From positions 992,001 through 1,056,000 of the forward strand of contig NZ_JBIWXY010000001.1 of the NCBI RefSeq assembly GCF_044751345.1: a stretch of DNA of 64,000 bases, written 5' to 3'. The notes under the pieces are model-generated. The model did not search any database, was not told the DNA's origin, and saw only the letters and a program-made list of their open reading frames with translations. Position 1 is the stretch's first letter, and the number at the start of each line of letters is the position of its first letter. Below, piece after piece: positions 26,445-34,881 of this stretch. The position numbers and the translations under genes are program-made. Source of the DNA: Methylobacillus methanolivorans. Lineage in GTDB: Bacteria > Pseudomonadota > Gammaproteobacteria > Burkholderiales > Methylophilaceae.

Positions 26445-26490
26445 AGAGTAAAGGGCTACCTTGCGACCGGAAATACGCAATATTGCGTAT
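26445..26490 (-). promoter_or_regulatory. Activated promoter of the allophanate hydrolase operon: TACG-N8-CGTA site plus -10 box
   Basis: An 18-bp perfect palindrome ATACGCAATATTGCGTAT spans 26473-26490. Read toward the gene, its TACG-N8-CGTA core ends exactly 23 bp before TACTCT (26450-26445), a plausible -10 box. The same core and the same 23-bp spacing occur upstream of the amide porin gene. The centre of the site would be near -43, a class II activator position. No consensus -35 box is evident, which fits activator dependence. Confidence 0.65.
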
Positions 26491-26673
26491 TGCATTGTTA
26501 AATTAAGAGTCTGAACCGAGATTGCAAATGATCTGCATCATTGAGTTCATCTTGCAAGTCTAGGCAATAGGACATAGTCGAAAACTGATTAAGTGCATCA
26601 TGAAGTCTGAAGTCAATTTATAACCAATACCAGTTTCAATCACTGATTGAATCCCTCCCACGTTCAAAACAAT

Positions 26674-26700
26674 CAAAAAAGCCAGCACAGCGGTGCTGGC
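26674..26700 (-). terminator. Rho-independent terminator of the amide/urea transporter operon
   Basis: The minus-strand stem GCCAGCAC / GTGCTGGC, with a four-base loop, is followed by six T residues. It lies about 80 bp after the urtE stop codon and separates the transporter operon from the allophanate hydrolase operon. Confidence 0.88.
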
Positions 26701-26779
26701 AAGGCGCGCGACACGCAGACAGTACAATAAGTACGGCAAGTGAGCGCAACGCCGCCAGCAGGCTGTTTTGTTTGTTTTC

Positions 26780-27469
26780 TTATACGGAGAGGTAGCCTTT
26801 GATCTTGGCCGCATCCACTTCGCTACGCTTGTTCTCGTGGATGAAATTGCCCTTATCAATCACGATGATGCGGTCCGCGATTTCCATGGTGAAGCTCAAC
26901 ACCTGCTCAGACACAATGATGGTGATTTCGCGCATCTTGCGGATTTCATTCAGCACCTTGGCAATGTCCTTGATGATGGATGGCTGGATACCTTCAGTCG
27001 GCTCATCCAGCAGCAACACTTTAGGGTTGGTCACCAATGCACGGGCAATCGCCAATTGCTGTTGCTGACCACCGGACAGGTTGCCACCCTTGCGACCGCG
27101 CATATCGTAAAGCACGGGGAATAAGGCGTAGATGTCCTCGGGAATCTGGCGTGACTTGGATTTTTCCAGGCCAGTCTCGATGTTTTCCTGCACAGTCATG
27201 GTCGGGAAAATCATGCGGCCTTGCGGCACATAAGCCAACCCTTTTTGCACGCGCTGGAAAGTTTCACTACCACCGATATCTACACCATCCACCGTGGCCT
27301 TTGTGCTTTTGCTCGGCAGGATACCCATCAGCGACTTGAACAAGGTGGTCTTACCCATACCGTTGCGGCCCATGATGGCGAGGGTTTCGTTCTTGGCGGC
27401 GCTAAAGCTGATGCCGTGGATCACTTCACTTTGTCCGTAACTGACTGTCAGGTCTTTAACTTCTATCAT
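26780..27469 (-). CDS. urtE: Urea/short-chain amide ABC transporter ATP-binding protein UrtE
   Basis: This is a LivF-type ATPase of 229 residues, the second nucleotide-binding subunit of a urea/amide importer. Visible motifs are Walker A GRNGMGKTTLFKSLMG, signature LSGGQQQQLAIARAL, Walker B VLLLDEPTEGIQPSI and the switch glutamine/histidine region ending in SEQVLSF. The segment TEGIQPSIIKDI is characteristic of UrtE rather than LivF for branched amino acids. It is the last gene of the transporter operon and follows urtD by 64 bp. A strong terminator follows. It acts on the cytoplasmic face of the UrtBC permease. Confidence 0.95.
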   Translation of the reverse strand: MIEVKDLTVSYGQSEVIHGISFSAAKNETLAIMGRNGMGKTTLFKSLMGILPSKSTKATVDGVDIGGSETFQRVQKGLAYVPQGRMIFPTMTVQENIETGLEKSKSRQIPEDIYALFPVLYDMRGRKGGNLSGGQQQQLAIARALVTNPKVLLLDEPTEGIQPSIIKDIAKVLNEIRKMREITIIVSEQVLSFTMEIADRIIVIDKGNFIHENKRSEVDAAKIKGYLSV

Positions 27470-27533
27470 TTTCTATCCTTTCATTGTCCGGGCTGGCAGC
27501 GCGACACTGGAAGAATCGCGCCGCATCTTGGCA

Positions 27534-28277
27534 TTAGTGGCCCAGATAGACCTCAATCACTTTTTCGTTGGCCTGCACCTTGTCCATGGCACCTTCGGCA
27601 AGAATCTTGCCTTGGTGCAGCACGGTCACCTTGTGCGCGATCTTCTTGACGAACTCCATGTCATGCTCGATCACGATCACAGAGCGGTTCTGGCAGATGC
27701 GGTTGAGCAGCTCAGCCGTCTGGTCACGCTCCTTGGCACTCATGCCGGCGACTGGCTCGTCCAGCATCAACAGCTCAGGCTCTTGCATCAGCAGCATGCC
27801 GATCTCCAGCCATTGCTTTTGCCCGTGGCTCAGTAGTGCTGCCTCCATGCCGAGGATATCCTCCATCATGATTTCCTTGGCGATCTTGTGCACCTGCGCC
27901 ACAACGGCATCGCTACGCTTGAAGAACAGGCTGCCAAATACGCCACGGCCCTTGGGATAAGACACTTCCAGGTTCTGGTACACCGTGAGGTTCTCGTAAA
28001 TCGACGGTGTCTGGAACTTGCGGCCTACCCCGGCACGCACGATCTCGTGTTCGGAAAGCTTGGTCAGCTCGCGGTTCTTGAACTTGATTGAACCGGCAGT
28101 TGATTTGGTCTTGCCGCAGATCAGGTCCAGCACCGTAGTCTTACCCGCGCCGTTAGGACCGATCACCACACGCAACTCGTTCTTGTCGATGTACATATTG
28201 AGCTTGTCGACCGCCTTGAAACCGTCGAACGATACGGTCAGGTCTTCGATAGCCAGTACGAAATCAGTATTACTCAT
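27534..28277 (-). CDS. urtD: Urea/short-chain amide ABC transporter ATP-binding protein UrtD
   Basis: This is a LivG-type ATPase of 247 residues. It has Walker A GPNGAGKTTVLDLICG, an ABC signature in the degenerate form LLSHGQKQWLEIGMLLMQ that is typical of UrtD proteins, Walker B LLMLDEPVAGMSAKERDQ and the H-loop IEHDMEFVKKIA. Its ATG overlaps the stop codon of urtC by 4 bp, so translation is coupled. With UrtE it powers import of urea or short amides delivered by the periplasmic UrtA/FmdD protein. Confidence 0.95.
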   Translation of the reverse strand: MSNTDFVLAIEDLTVSFDGFKAVDKLNMYIDKNELRVVIGPNGAGKTTVLDLICGKTKSTAGSIKFKNRELTKLSEHEIVRAGVGRKFQTPSIYENLTVYQNLEVSYPKGRGVFGSLFFKRSDAVVAQVHKIAKEIMMEDILGMEAALLSHGQKQWLEIGMLLMQEPELLMLDEPVAGMSAKERDQTAELLNRICQNRSVIVIEHDMEFVKKIAHKVTVLHQGKILAEGAMDKVQANEKVIEVYLGH

Positions 28278-29440
28278 GCTTTCACCCCTGCTTCCTTGGT
28301 TTCAACTGGCGTTGGTACTGCATCAGCCTTCTTGGCTTTTGGTGACTCTTCAGACAACTTGCGCAGGAAAGGTACTTTCTTCGCATATTTGTCGTAGATA
28401 CCTGCCAGGCCATTGGGGAAGAACATCACCACAGCAATGAACAGGCCGCCCATGAGGAACAACCACATTTCAGGATAGGTTTCAGAGAACATGGTCTTGC
28501 CTGCATTTACCAGCAAGGTGCCATACACCGCACCGATCAGGGACATACGGCCACCCACGGCTGCGAAGATCACCATTTCGATCGAAGGCACGATGCCAAT
28601 GAAGGTAGGTGACATGAACCCAACCTGCAAGGTGAACATCGCACCACCAATCGCCGAGATCATGGCAGACAGGCAGAAGATGAATATCTTGAAGTTGGAT
28701 ACATCGTAACCTGAGAAGCGCACGCGCTCTTCCTTGTCACGCATCGCCAGCAGCAACATGCCGAACTTGCTGGATAACACATAGCGAGAGAGCAGGATGC
28801 AGCCAATCAGCAATGCAGCATTGACGTAATACAACACATACTTGGCGCTATCAGTACGGATATCCCAGCCCAACAGTGTTTTCAGGTCGGTAATACCATT
28901 CACACCGCCGGTATAACCTTGTTGGCCGATGATCAGGATGCTCAAGATCAGTGCGATCGCCTGAGTGATGATGGCGAAATACACACCACCCACACGACGC
29001 TTGAACATGGCGTAACCGATCAGGAAGGCAAACAAGGTAGGAATCACCAGGATCGCCAGGATAGTGAGTGGCAAACTCTTGAACGGCTCCCAGAACCATG
29101 GCAAGGCCGTGAGCTGGTTCCAATCCATGAAGTCAGGGATGCCAGGGGTAGACTGAATCGCAGTGCTCACCGGGTCAGAAGCCTCAAGCTTGAGGAACAT
29201 CGCCATCGCATAACCACCTAGGCCGAAGAAAATACCCTGCCCCAGGCTCAAGATACCGCCATTACCCCACAACAACACCAGGCTGACCGCCACGAAAGCG
29301 TAAGTCAGGTATTTACCCACCAATCCAAGACGGAAGGGATCCAGCCCCAGTGGCAACAGCACCAGGATCAGGGCGGCGAGAATGCCGAGGCCGATGGCCC
29401 CCTGCTTTCCGCCTAGCATTTTGCTTAATGTTTCGTTCAT
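28274..29440 (-). CDS. urtC: Urea/short-chain amide ABC transporter permease UrtC (FmdF-like)
   Basis: This LivM-type permease of 388 residues has about ten membrane segments. UrtC features are GNGGILSLGQGIFFGLGGYA, FAIITQAIALILSILIIGQQ and MLLLAMRDKEERVRFSGYDV. It corresponds to fmdF of the Methylophilus short-chain amide and urea system and pairs with UrtB to form the channel. The charged C-terminal tail (about 35 residues ending in KEAGVKA) is cytoplasmic and variable in the family. A five-copy TTAC repeat separates it from the urtB stop codon and lies just ahead of its ribosome-binding site AAGGGG. Confidence 0.94.
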   Translation of the reverse strand: MNETLSKMLGGKQGAIGLGILAALILVLLPLGLDPFRLGLVGKYLTYAFVAVSLVLLWGNGGILSLGQGIFFGLGGYAMAMFLKLEASDPVSTAIQSTPGIPDFMDWNQLTALPWFWEPFKSLPLTILAILVIPTLFAFLIGYAMFKRRVGGVYFAIITQAIALILSILIIGQQGYTGGVNGITDLKTLLGWDIRTDSAKYVLYYVNAALLIGCILLSRYVLSSKFGMLLLAMRDKEERVRFSGYDVSNFKIFIFCLSAMISAIGGAMFTLQVGFMSPTFIGIVPSIEMVIFAAVGGRMSLIGAVYGTLLVNAGKTMFSETYPEMWLFLMGGLFIAVVMFFPNGLAGIYDKYAKKVPFLRKLSEESPKAKKADAVPTPVETKEAGVKA

Positions 29441-29450
29441 AGTGTTCCCC

Positions 29451-29470
29451 TTACTTACTTACTTACTTAC
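29451..29470. repeat. Tetranucleotide repeat (TTAC)x5 at the urtB-urtC junction
   Basis: Five perfect tandem copies of TTAC (GTAA on the coding strand) span the urtB stop codon and end just before the urtC ribosome-binding site. Gain or loss of a unit would alter the stop codon context of urtB and the spacing to urtC, not the main coding body. Confidence 0.9.
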
Positions 29471-30380
29471 GTACTTTGGATGCAAACAGGCCTTCTGGAC
29501 GCATCATGAGGATGCCGACGATCACCATCAGGGTCGCGACCTTGCCCATGGAACTGGTCATGAAGAACTGCAGGATGGATTGCGCCTGGGCGATACCGAA
29601 GGCGGAAGCAATCGTGCCTAATACGCTGGCTGCACCACCGAAAACAACCACCATGAAGCTATCGACGATATAGAGCGAACCTGTCGTCGGGCCGGTAGAA
29701 GCAATCGTGGTAAACGCAGCACCTGCCACACCGGCAATGCCACAGCCGAGTGCAAAGGTCACACGGTCAACCTTCTTGGTATTAATGCCCACAGCACCTG
29801 CCATGACACGGTTCTGCACCGTAGCACGTACACGCAAGCCCCAACGGGAACGGAACATGAAGATAAAGACACCCAAGGTCACTACCGCAGCCAGCACCAG
29901 CACGAACACCCCATTAATCGGGATATCAATATCAGGCGTCGGCTGGAAGGAGCCCATGAGCCATTCTGGCAACACGGCGCTGACTTCCTTGGCACCAAAG
30001 GTAGAACGGAAAATCTGCTGCATCACCAGGCTCAAACCCCAGGTAGCAAGCAAGGTATCGAGCGGCCGCTTGTAAAGATGCCGTATCAGGGCAAACTCGA
30101 CGATATAACCGATGATGAACGCGATAATAAACGCCGCAACAATCGCGAACAGAAAGTAGTAATTCACAATTCCGTAAGTCTCGGCAACCCGGGAAAGAAA
30201 CACAGTGGTATAGGCGCCTATGGCCATAAATTCGCCATGGGCCATGTTAATCACACCCATTTGCCCGAAGATGATCGCCAGGCCAAGTGCCATCAGGAGA
30301 AGAACGCTGAACAGGCTCAATCCGGAGAAAGCCTGCATGACAACGATATTGCCTATCTCTGCCATTGAATAATCAAACAT
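29463..30380 (-). CDS. urtB: Urea/short-chain amide ABC transporter permease UrtB (FmdE-like)
   Basis: This LivH-type permease of 305 residues has about eight membrane segments. It contains GLAIIFGQMGVINMAHGEFM, a motif diagnostic for UrtB/LivH, and VQNRVMAGAVGINTKKVDRV in the cytoplasmic loop. It is the short form without the extra periplasmic N-terminal region found in some UrtB proteins, as expected for FmdE of methylotrophs. It lies between the binding protein gene urtA and urtC and is preceded by an intercistronic stem-loop that may lower its expression relative to urtA. Confidence 0.95.
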   Translation of the reverse strand: MFDYSMAEIGNIVVMQAFSGLSLFSVLLLMALGLAIIFGQMGVINMAHGEFMAIGAYTTVFLSRVAETYGIVNYYFLFAIVAAFIIAFIIGYIVEFALIRHLYKRPLDTLLATWGLSLVMQQIFRSTFGAKEVSAVLPEWLMGSFQPTPDIDIPINGVFVLVLAAVVTLGVFIFMFRSRWGLRVRATVQNRVMAGAVGINTKKVDRVTFALGCGIAGVAGAAFTTIASTGPTTGSLYIVDSFMVVVFGGAASVLGTIASAFGIAQAQSILQFFMTSSMGKVATLMVIVGILMMRPEGLFASKVRK

Positions 30381-30429
30381 AATCGGCCTCCAGCCTTTTA
30401 CTTACGAAGATAAAACATTTGGTACTCGC

Positions 30430-30457
30430 CACAACAACCCCAAGCGGGGCTGTTGTG
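30430..30457 (-). promoter_or_regulatory. Intercistronic stem-loop between urtA and urtB
   Basis: A GC-rich inverted repeat (CACAACA ... CCCC / GGGG ... TGTTGTG, with one mismatch) follows the urtA stop codon by about 27 bp and lacks a T-run. Such structures after binding-protein genes commonly stabilise the upstream mRNA or partly attenuate transcription. Confidence 0.6.
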
Positions 30458-30484
30458 ACTTCTTGCATGTAAACCACTAGGTGA

Positions 30485-31729
30485 TTATTGGTAGCCCTTT
30501 GGGAACGGATCAGGCTTGATCAACTCGGACTCGTAAACAACATCCGCTTGACCATCAGCACGCCACTTACCTACGCGCAGCTTGCTTTCCAAGTGGTGGT
30601 TAGGATCAACCTTCACGTAGCCTTCTGGTGCTTCCTTGAACTCGTAGCCAGGCAATGCTGCTGCTGCCTTATCTACATCGAAGCTACCAGCACGCTCAAC
30701 TGCAGCCTTCCACAGCCATGGGCCGAGGTAAGCAGCTTGTGTCACGTCACCAATCACAGCCTTAGGACCCCACATCTTCTTGAACTCAGCAACGAACTTC
30801 TCGTTGTTTGGGTTCTTCAAGGATTGGAAGTACTTCATCGCGGAGTAGAAACCTTCCAGGTTCTCACCGCCAATGCCCAGAACTTCATCCTCGGTCACGG
30901 AGATGGTCAGCATGTTCTGCTTCTTGGAGTTCAGGCCTGCAGCGTTCAATTGCTTGAACCATGCCACGTTACTGCCACCCACCACCGCTGCGTAGATCAC
31001 ATCAGGCTTCTTCAGCTTGATCTTGTTGATCACGGAGCCGAACTGGGTATCACCCAAGGCGATGTACTCTTCACCCACGACCTTGCCACCCAGATGCTGC
31101 TCAATGTGCTTACGAGCGATCTTCATGGATGTACGTGGCCAGATGTAGTCAGAACCGATCAGGTAGAAGGTTTTGGCCTTCTTTTCCTTGGCGATCCAGT
31201 CCAGGCCTGCCAGGATTTGCTGAGTCGCTTCCTGACCGGTGTAGAACACGTTCTTGGATTGCTCCAGGCCTTCGTAGAAAGTTGGGTAGAACAACAGGCC
31301 ATTATCTTTCTCGAACACTGGCAATACCGCCTTACGTGAAGCGGAAGTCCAGCAGCCGAATACTGTTGCTACCTTGTCCTTTTCCAGCAGCTTCTTGGAT
31401 TTTTCAGCGAAGGTTGGCCAATCGCTGGCGCCGTCTTCCTGAATAATCTCGATCTTGCGGCCCAGTACACCGCCCATGGCATTAATCTGGGCAATCGCCA
31501 GCTTCTCAGCCTGGATGGAACCGGTTTCACTGATCGCCATGGTGCCAGTGGAGGAATGCAAAATGCCTACCTTCACGACCTTGTCAGTGACAGCCAAGCC
31601 AGTGGTATTGACCTTGGCAGTGGAAGTATCAGCAGCAAAAGCGCTACCAGAAATAATGCCTGCTGCGAGCATTGCCCCCATCAGGGCGCCTGTTTTAGTG
31701 ATGAACTGGCGTCGATTTGTCTTACTCAT
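30485..31729 (-). CDS. urtA: Urea/short-chain amide-binding periplasmic protein UrtA (FmdD-like)
   Basis: This is the type I periplasmic binding protein of 414 residues that delivers urea or short amides to UrtBC. The N-terminus SKTNRRQFITKTGALMGAML is a twin-arginine-type export signal ending near GSAFAAD. Family motifs are VKVGILHSSTGTMAISETG, VFGCWTSASRKAVLPVFE, GSDYIWPRTSMKIARKH and HHLESKLRVGKWRADGQ. It corresponds to fmdD of Methylophilus methylotrophus. The gene lies 120 bp downstream of fmdB and heads the transporter genes. A stem-loop follows it. Whether urea or formamide/acetamide is preferred cannot be told from the sequence. Confidence 0.95.
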   Translation of the reverse strand: MSKTNRRQFITKTGALMGAMLAAGIISGSAFAADTSTAKVNTTGLAVTDKVVKVGILHSSTGTMAISETGSIQAEKLAIAQINAMGGVLGRKIEIIQEDGASDWPTFAEKSKKLLEKDKVATVFGCWTSASRKAVLPVFEKDNGLLFYPTFYEGLEQSKNVFYTGQEATQQILAGLDWIAKEKKAKTFYLIGSDYIWPRTSMKIARKHIEQHLGGKVVGEEYIALGDTQFGSVINKIKLKKPDVIYAAVVGGSNVAWFKQLNAAGLNSKKQNMLTISVTEDEVLGIGGENLEGFYSAMKYFQSLKNPNNEKFVAEFKKMWGPKAVIGDVTQAAYLGPWLWKAAVERAGSFDVDKAAAALPGYEFKEAPEGYVKVDPNHHLESKLRVGKWRADGQADVVYESELIKPDPFPKGYQ

Positions 31730-31849
31730 CAGATTTCTCCTGAAATTAAAACTAAAAAAGTGGGGTGATCAACTAAATTAACTGCCTAGGATGTTCAGCA
31801 TTGTTTGAAAGCAAGGCGCAACGCCGCTATCACGTAATACTGGACACCC

Positions 31850-32200
31850 CTAATGCCCCAACATCCAGGGGCGGGCCGTCTTCTTGGTTTGCATCTGCAA
31901 TAGGCTTCCTTTCTCTTTTCCCTGAGTGGATTGCTTCGAAGTCGATGATGAACCGCAGGTATGACCCCCAGAGCACCCACAGCTAGAGCGGCGGGTAGAC
32001 CGGGGTTCATGGGCAGATTTTTCGTTGCGTTCATGCGCGCTTCGTTGAGCCTTGCCCATGATGGCCAGGCGTGGTGCGGAGACAATGCGCTCACTCAACT
32101 CGCCGCAATCTGGGCAGATCGTAGGCTCGCTGGAGGTACTCATTTTTCCCAGTGCGGAAAACACACCGCACTCATCACATCTGTATTCATACATAGGCAT
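31850..32200 (-). CDS. fmdB: FmdB-family zinc-ribbon regulatory protein
   Basis: This small protein of 116 residues starts MPMYEYRCDECGVFSALGKM. Four cysteines, CDEC ... CPDC, form the FmdB zinc ribbon. A second cysteine-containing stretch, SSCGCSGGHTCGSSS, follows and is common in the family. The C-terminus is basic and unstructured. FmdB was proposed as a regulator of formamidase in Methylophilus, but its mechanism is unknown. It lies 46 bp after fmdA and 120 bp before urtA on the same strand, the arrangement expected for the fmd cluster. Confidence 0.92.
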   Translation of the reverse strand: MPMYEYRCDECGVFSALGKMSTSSEPTICPDCGELSERIVSAPRLAIMGKAQRSAHERNEKSAHEPRSTRRSSCGCSGGHTCGSSSTSKQSTQGKEKGSLLQMQTKKTARPWMLGH

Positions 32201-32246
32201 GGCTCTTCCCCTTATGCTTTCAAATCGTCAATCAAGAAGTCTGTGA

Positions 32247-33470
32247 TCAGGATGTCTTGGCGACATCCACGTTGCCGGTGATGATCTTCACTGGGCCATC
32301 GGCATTCGGCTTCAGGTCAAAGTCAAAGATCTCGGTTGGCAACCACAGGGTGGCACACGCATTCGGGATATCCACCACACCGCTGATATGGCCTTCAACC
32401 GGTGCAGTTCCGAGAATTGCCACGGCCTGCTCACCGCTGTAGCCAAACTTCTTCAGGTACTCAATCGCGTTGAGGCAAGCCTGGCGATAAGCCACTTGTA
32501 CATCCAGGTAGTGCTGCTTACCCTGCTCATCCACGGAAATACCTTCAAAAATCAGGTAGTCACGATAGTTAGGTGTCAATGGGCTAGGCTGGAACAGTGG
32601 ATTCTTGACGCCATACTTCTTCACACCATCCTTGATCAAGCTGACCTTGATATCGAGGTAGCCAGCCATTTCGATCGCACCGCAGAACGTGATTTCGCCA
32701 TCGCCCTGGGAGAAGTGCAAATCGCCCATGGAAAGACCGCCATCCTTGACGTAAACCGGGAAGAAAATCTTCGAGCCCTTGGTCAAGTTCTTGATATCGC
32801 AGTTACCACCATGATCGCGTGGAGGCACCGTACGTGCGCCTTCCTTGGCTGCTGCTGAGGCCTCTTCGCCGCTCAGGCGGCCCATGACGGCACCCGTTGG
32901 ATTGGGAGGCAAGCCCAATGCTGGCACACGATCAGGATCAGTAGCGATTAATTCAGCTTCGCGCTTGTTCCATGTATCCAGCAACTCACGGGATGGCAAG
33001 CAGCCAATCAAACCCGGGTGCATGATGCCAGCGAACTTGACGTTGGGAACATGGCGGGAGGTGGTATAGATACCGTGAAAATCCCAGATACTTTTCGCTG
33101 CTTCAGGATAATGATCAGTGAGGAAGCCACCACCATTTTCCTTGGCAAACAAGCCATTGAAACCCCATTGTTGATCTTGCAAGGTACCTACATCCAGGAT
33201 ATCCACTACCATCAGATCGCCCGGCTCAGCACCTTCAACACCAATCGGGCCACTCAGGTAATGCACCTGCAACAGGTCGACATCACGAATATCGTTTGCG
33301 CTATCGTTGTTGCCGATCTGACCACCGGTCCAGTCCATGCACTCAACACGGAACTCGTCACCAGGCTTGACCATGGCGACCATGGGCAAATCAGGATGCC
33401 AACGATTGTGAATCTGGCCGTCCTGTTCCCAGGCTGGCTTGTCGAAATCCAGCTTAATCAAGGTCTTCAT
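32247..33470 (-). CDS. fmdA: Formamidase
   Basis: Formamidase of the acetamidase/formamidase family hydrolyses formamide to formate and ammonia in the cytoplasm. The 407-residue protein begins MKTLIKLDFDKPAWEQDGQI after a strong AAGGAGG ribosome-binding site. Family stretches include VHYLSGPIGVEGAEPGDLMV, HGGNCDIKNLTKGSKIFFPV and SMGDLHFSQGDGEITFCGAI, which carry the metal-site acidic and histidine residues. It is nearly the same length as the Methylophilus enzyme. It lies between the amide porin gene and fmdB in a probable operon controlled from the porin promoter. In a methylotroph the products can feed formate oxidation and nitrogen assimilation. Confidence 0.97.
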   Translation of the reverse strand: MKTLIKLDFDKPAWEQDGQIHNRWHPDLPMVAMVKPGDEFRVECMDWTGGQIGNNDSANDIRDVDLLQVHYLSGPIGVEGAEPGDLMVVDILDVGTLQDQQWGFNGLFAKENGGGFLTDHYPEAAKSIWDFHGIYTTSRHVPNVKFAGIMHPGLIGCLPSRELLDTWNKREAELIATDPDRVPALGLPPNPTGAVMGRLSGEEASAAAKEGARTVPPRDHGGNCDIKNLTKGSKIFFPVYVKDGGLSMGDLHFSQGDGEITFCGAIEMAGYLDIKVSLIKDGVKKYGVKNPLFQPSPLTPNYRDYLIFEGISVDEQGKQHYLDVQVAYRQACLNAIEYLKKFGYSGEQAVAILGTAPVEGHISGVVDIPNACATLWLPTEIFDFDLKPNADGPVKIITGNVDVAKTS

Positions 33471-33521
33471 CTATACATCCTCCTTAAGAAACTCAACTCA
33501 TGACGGCCGTCACTCCATTTA

Positions 33522-33538
33522 GGAATGGCGGCCATTCC
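33522..33538 (-). promoter_or_regulatory. Stem-loop between the porin gene and fmdA
   Basis: The inverted repeat GGAATGG / CCATTCC with a three-base loop lies just after the porin stop codon, and a separate palindrome GACGGCCGTC lies 12 bp further on. There is no T-run, so this is more likely a processing or attenuation element than a full terminator. Confidence 0.5.
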
Positions 33539-33541
33539 CAA

Positions 33542-34669
33542 CTAGAATTGCAACTGCAGCGCAAACACGATGCTGTCAATATCAGAAACATTCGTGGTGC
33601 TTTGCTTCGAGTAGAACCCACTAACCTGCGCGTTGTATCCATCAATGATGTAGGAAACGCCTAGGTCATATTTCTTGATATCGATCTTCGAATCTGCATT
33701 GAATTTCTGGTAGCGAACGAATGGCTGGAATTGTCCCCAACCCACCTTTTCATTGAAGATATAGCCAGCACCAGCGGAATAAGCTTTACCTTGCTCGCTC
33801 AGGAAGACATCATCGGTGTCATAGTCGTAATAGGCTGCTTCCAATGACAGAGCGCCAGGTCCTACGCCTTTCTTCTCAAGTAGGAAGTCAACACTGTAAG
33901 AGCTGTACTTACCTTGTTCGGCAGCGGATACAGCACCATTGTTCTGGGTTCTACCAGCAATACCGACAGCAAGAATGTCTTTGGTACCAAGATAATTGCC
34001 GGTACCGTAGTAACCTGGCTCAAGGTCCCAAAAATCGTACTGGAGGCGACCGGCATACATCAGACCATCCGAACCACGTACAGAAGCAACTTGGCCTGCA
34101 ACTGGTGCTATCTTGAATGCAGTATTGCCTTCGAATACACCGAAGGAGTAGTTCAAGCGTCCTTCTAGAAGATTACCAACCACAGCCACACCATCATCAC
34201 GACCAATGTAGCCTCCATTAAAGCCATAACGTGATGCAATACTTGCCCAGTAGTTACCACCCAGTGAATAGTAAGGACCTGCCATGTTGGCGCGATCACT
34301 TGGAGACAAGAAGCGACCAGCCCAGATACTGAAGTTAGGTGTCAATTCAATAATGCCGGCAGCATCAATGACCTGGAAACCTTCACCAGCGATATCCTTT
34401 TCAGTGGTCAGGATACCTTTGATATATTTGTTTAACGATCCAGAAATCATGATACGAGCGGAATTCAGATCAAAATCATTGGAGCGAGAGCTTCCGTTGG
34501 CAGCACCGTTTTCTACACTGGAAAAACTGCCGATCATGCCAAAGCCGATACTGATTGACTTATCTTCACCAAAAGTGATCGTGCCAGCAGCTTGTGAACT
34601 CATGGATGGCAATGCAGCAGAGGTTGCCAGTGCCACCAACAGCGCACACTTCTTCATCTTGAATTTCAT
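33542..34669 (-). CDS. fmdC: Short-chain amide-inducible outer-membrane porin FmdC
   Basis: This predicted outer-membrane beta-barrel porin has 375 residues. The signal peptide MKFKMKKCALLVALATSA ends near MSSQAAG, and the mature protein ends in the strand QLQF with a C-terminal phenylalanine as barrel proteins require. Alternating hydrophobic residues and aromatic girdles run throughout. Its place as first gene of a cluster with formamidase, FmdB and the amide/urea ABC transporter matches fmdC of Methylophilus methylotrophus, an amide- and urea-induced porin. The TACG-N8-CGTA activator site lies about 110 bp upstream of its ATG. The substrate is inferred from this context. Confidence 0.9.
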   Translation of the reverse strand: MKFKMKKCALLVALATSAALPSMSSQAAGTITFGEDKSISIGFGMIGSFSSVENGAANGSSRSNDFDLNSARIMISGSLNKYIKGILTTEKDIAGEGFQVIDAAGIIELTPNFSIWAGRFLSPSDRANMAGPYYSLGGNYWASIASRYGFNGGYIGRDDGVAVVGNLLEGRLNYSFGVFEGNTAFKIAPVAGQVASVRGSDGLMYAGRLQYDFWDLEPGYYGTGNYLGTKDILAVGIAGRTQNNGAVSAAEQGKYSSYSVDFLLEKKGVGPGALSLEAAYYDYDTDDVFLSEQGKAYSAGAGYIFNEKVGWGQFQPFVRYQKFNADSKIDIKKYDLGVSYIIDGYNAQVSGFYSKQSTTNVSDIDSIVFALQLQF

Positions 34670-34749
34670 TTCCCTTACCCCTTTGTTTAAGTTTCACCAA
34701 AAACCATCAAACCGAACGGTGAACTACCCGCCAAATCTTTCGTGTTGCC

Positions 34750-34795
34750 AGATTAGCGATTGAGGGGGTCGGCTTAAATACGTCATATTGCGTAC
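34750..34795 (-). promoter_or_regulatory. Activated promoter of the fmd operon: TACG-N8-CGTA site plus -10 box
   Basis: The site TACGTCATATTGCGTA (34779-34794) shares 14 of 16 bases with the site at 26474-26489. Read toward fmdC it ends 23 bp before TAATCT (34755-34750), a plausible -10 box. The same distance is seen at the allophanate hydrolase promoter. No -35 consensus is visible. The likely activator is the LuxR-type regulator encoded at 15617-16555. Confidence 0.65.
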
Positions 34796-34881
34796 ATGCC
34801 AGAATCAGGCCGCATGGTAATTTGGCCTCGTCGACAATCAACGCCTATGCCGGGGCTGGCATGGGAAATATGGAAAAATAC

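Larger units (their letters stand above)
26429..26779 (-). other. Intergenic region between the urea transporter and allophanate hydrolase genes
   Basis: This 351-bp stretch has no gene. From right to left it holds the end of the urtE transcript with its terminator (26674-26700), an AT-rich segment with nothing recognisable, the TACG-N8-CGTA activator site, a -10 box and the GntR-type operator. Confidence 0.8.

Noticed and set aside
31730..31849. A sigma-54 promoter before urtA
   Set aside because: A partial match exists, but the GG and GC doublets are not 12 bp apart, so the spacing fails.
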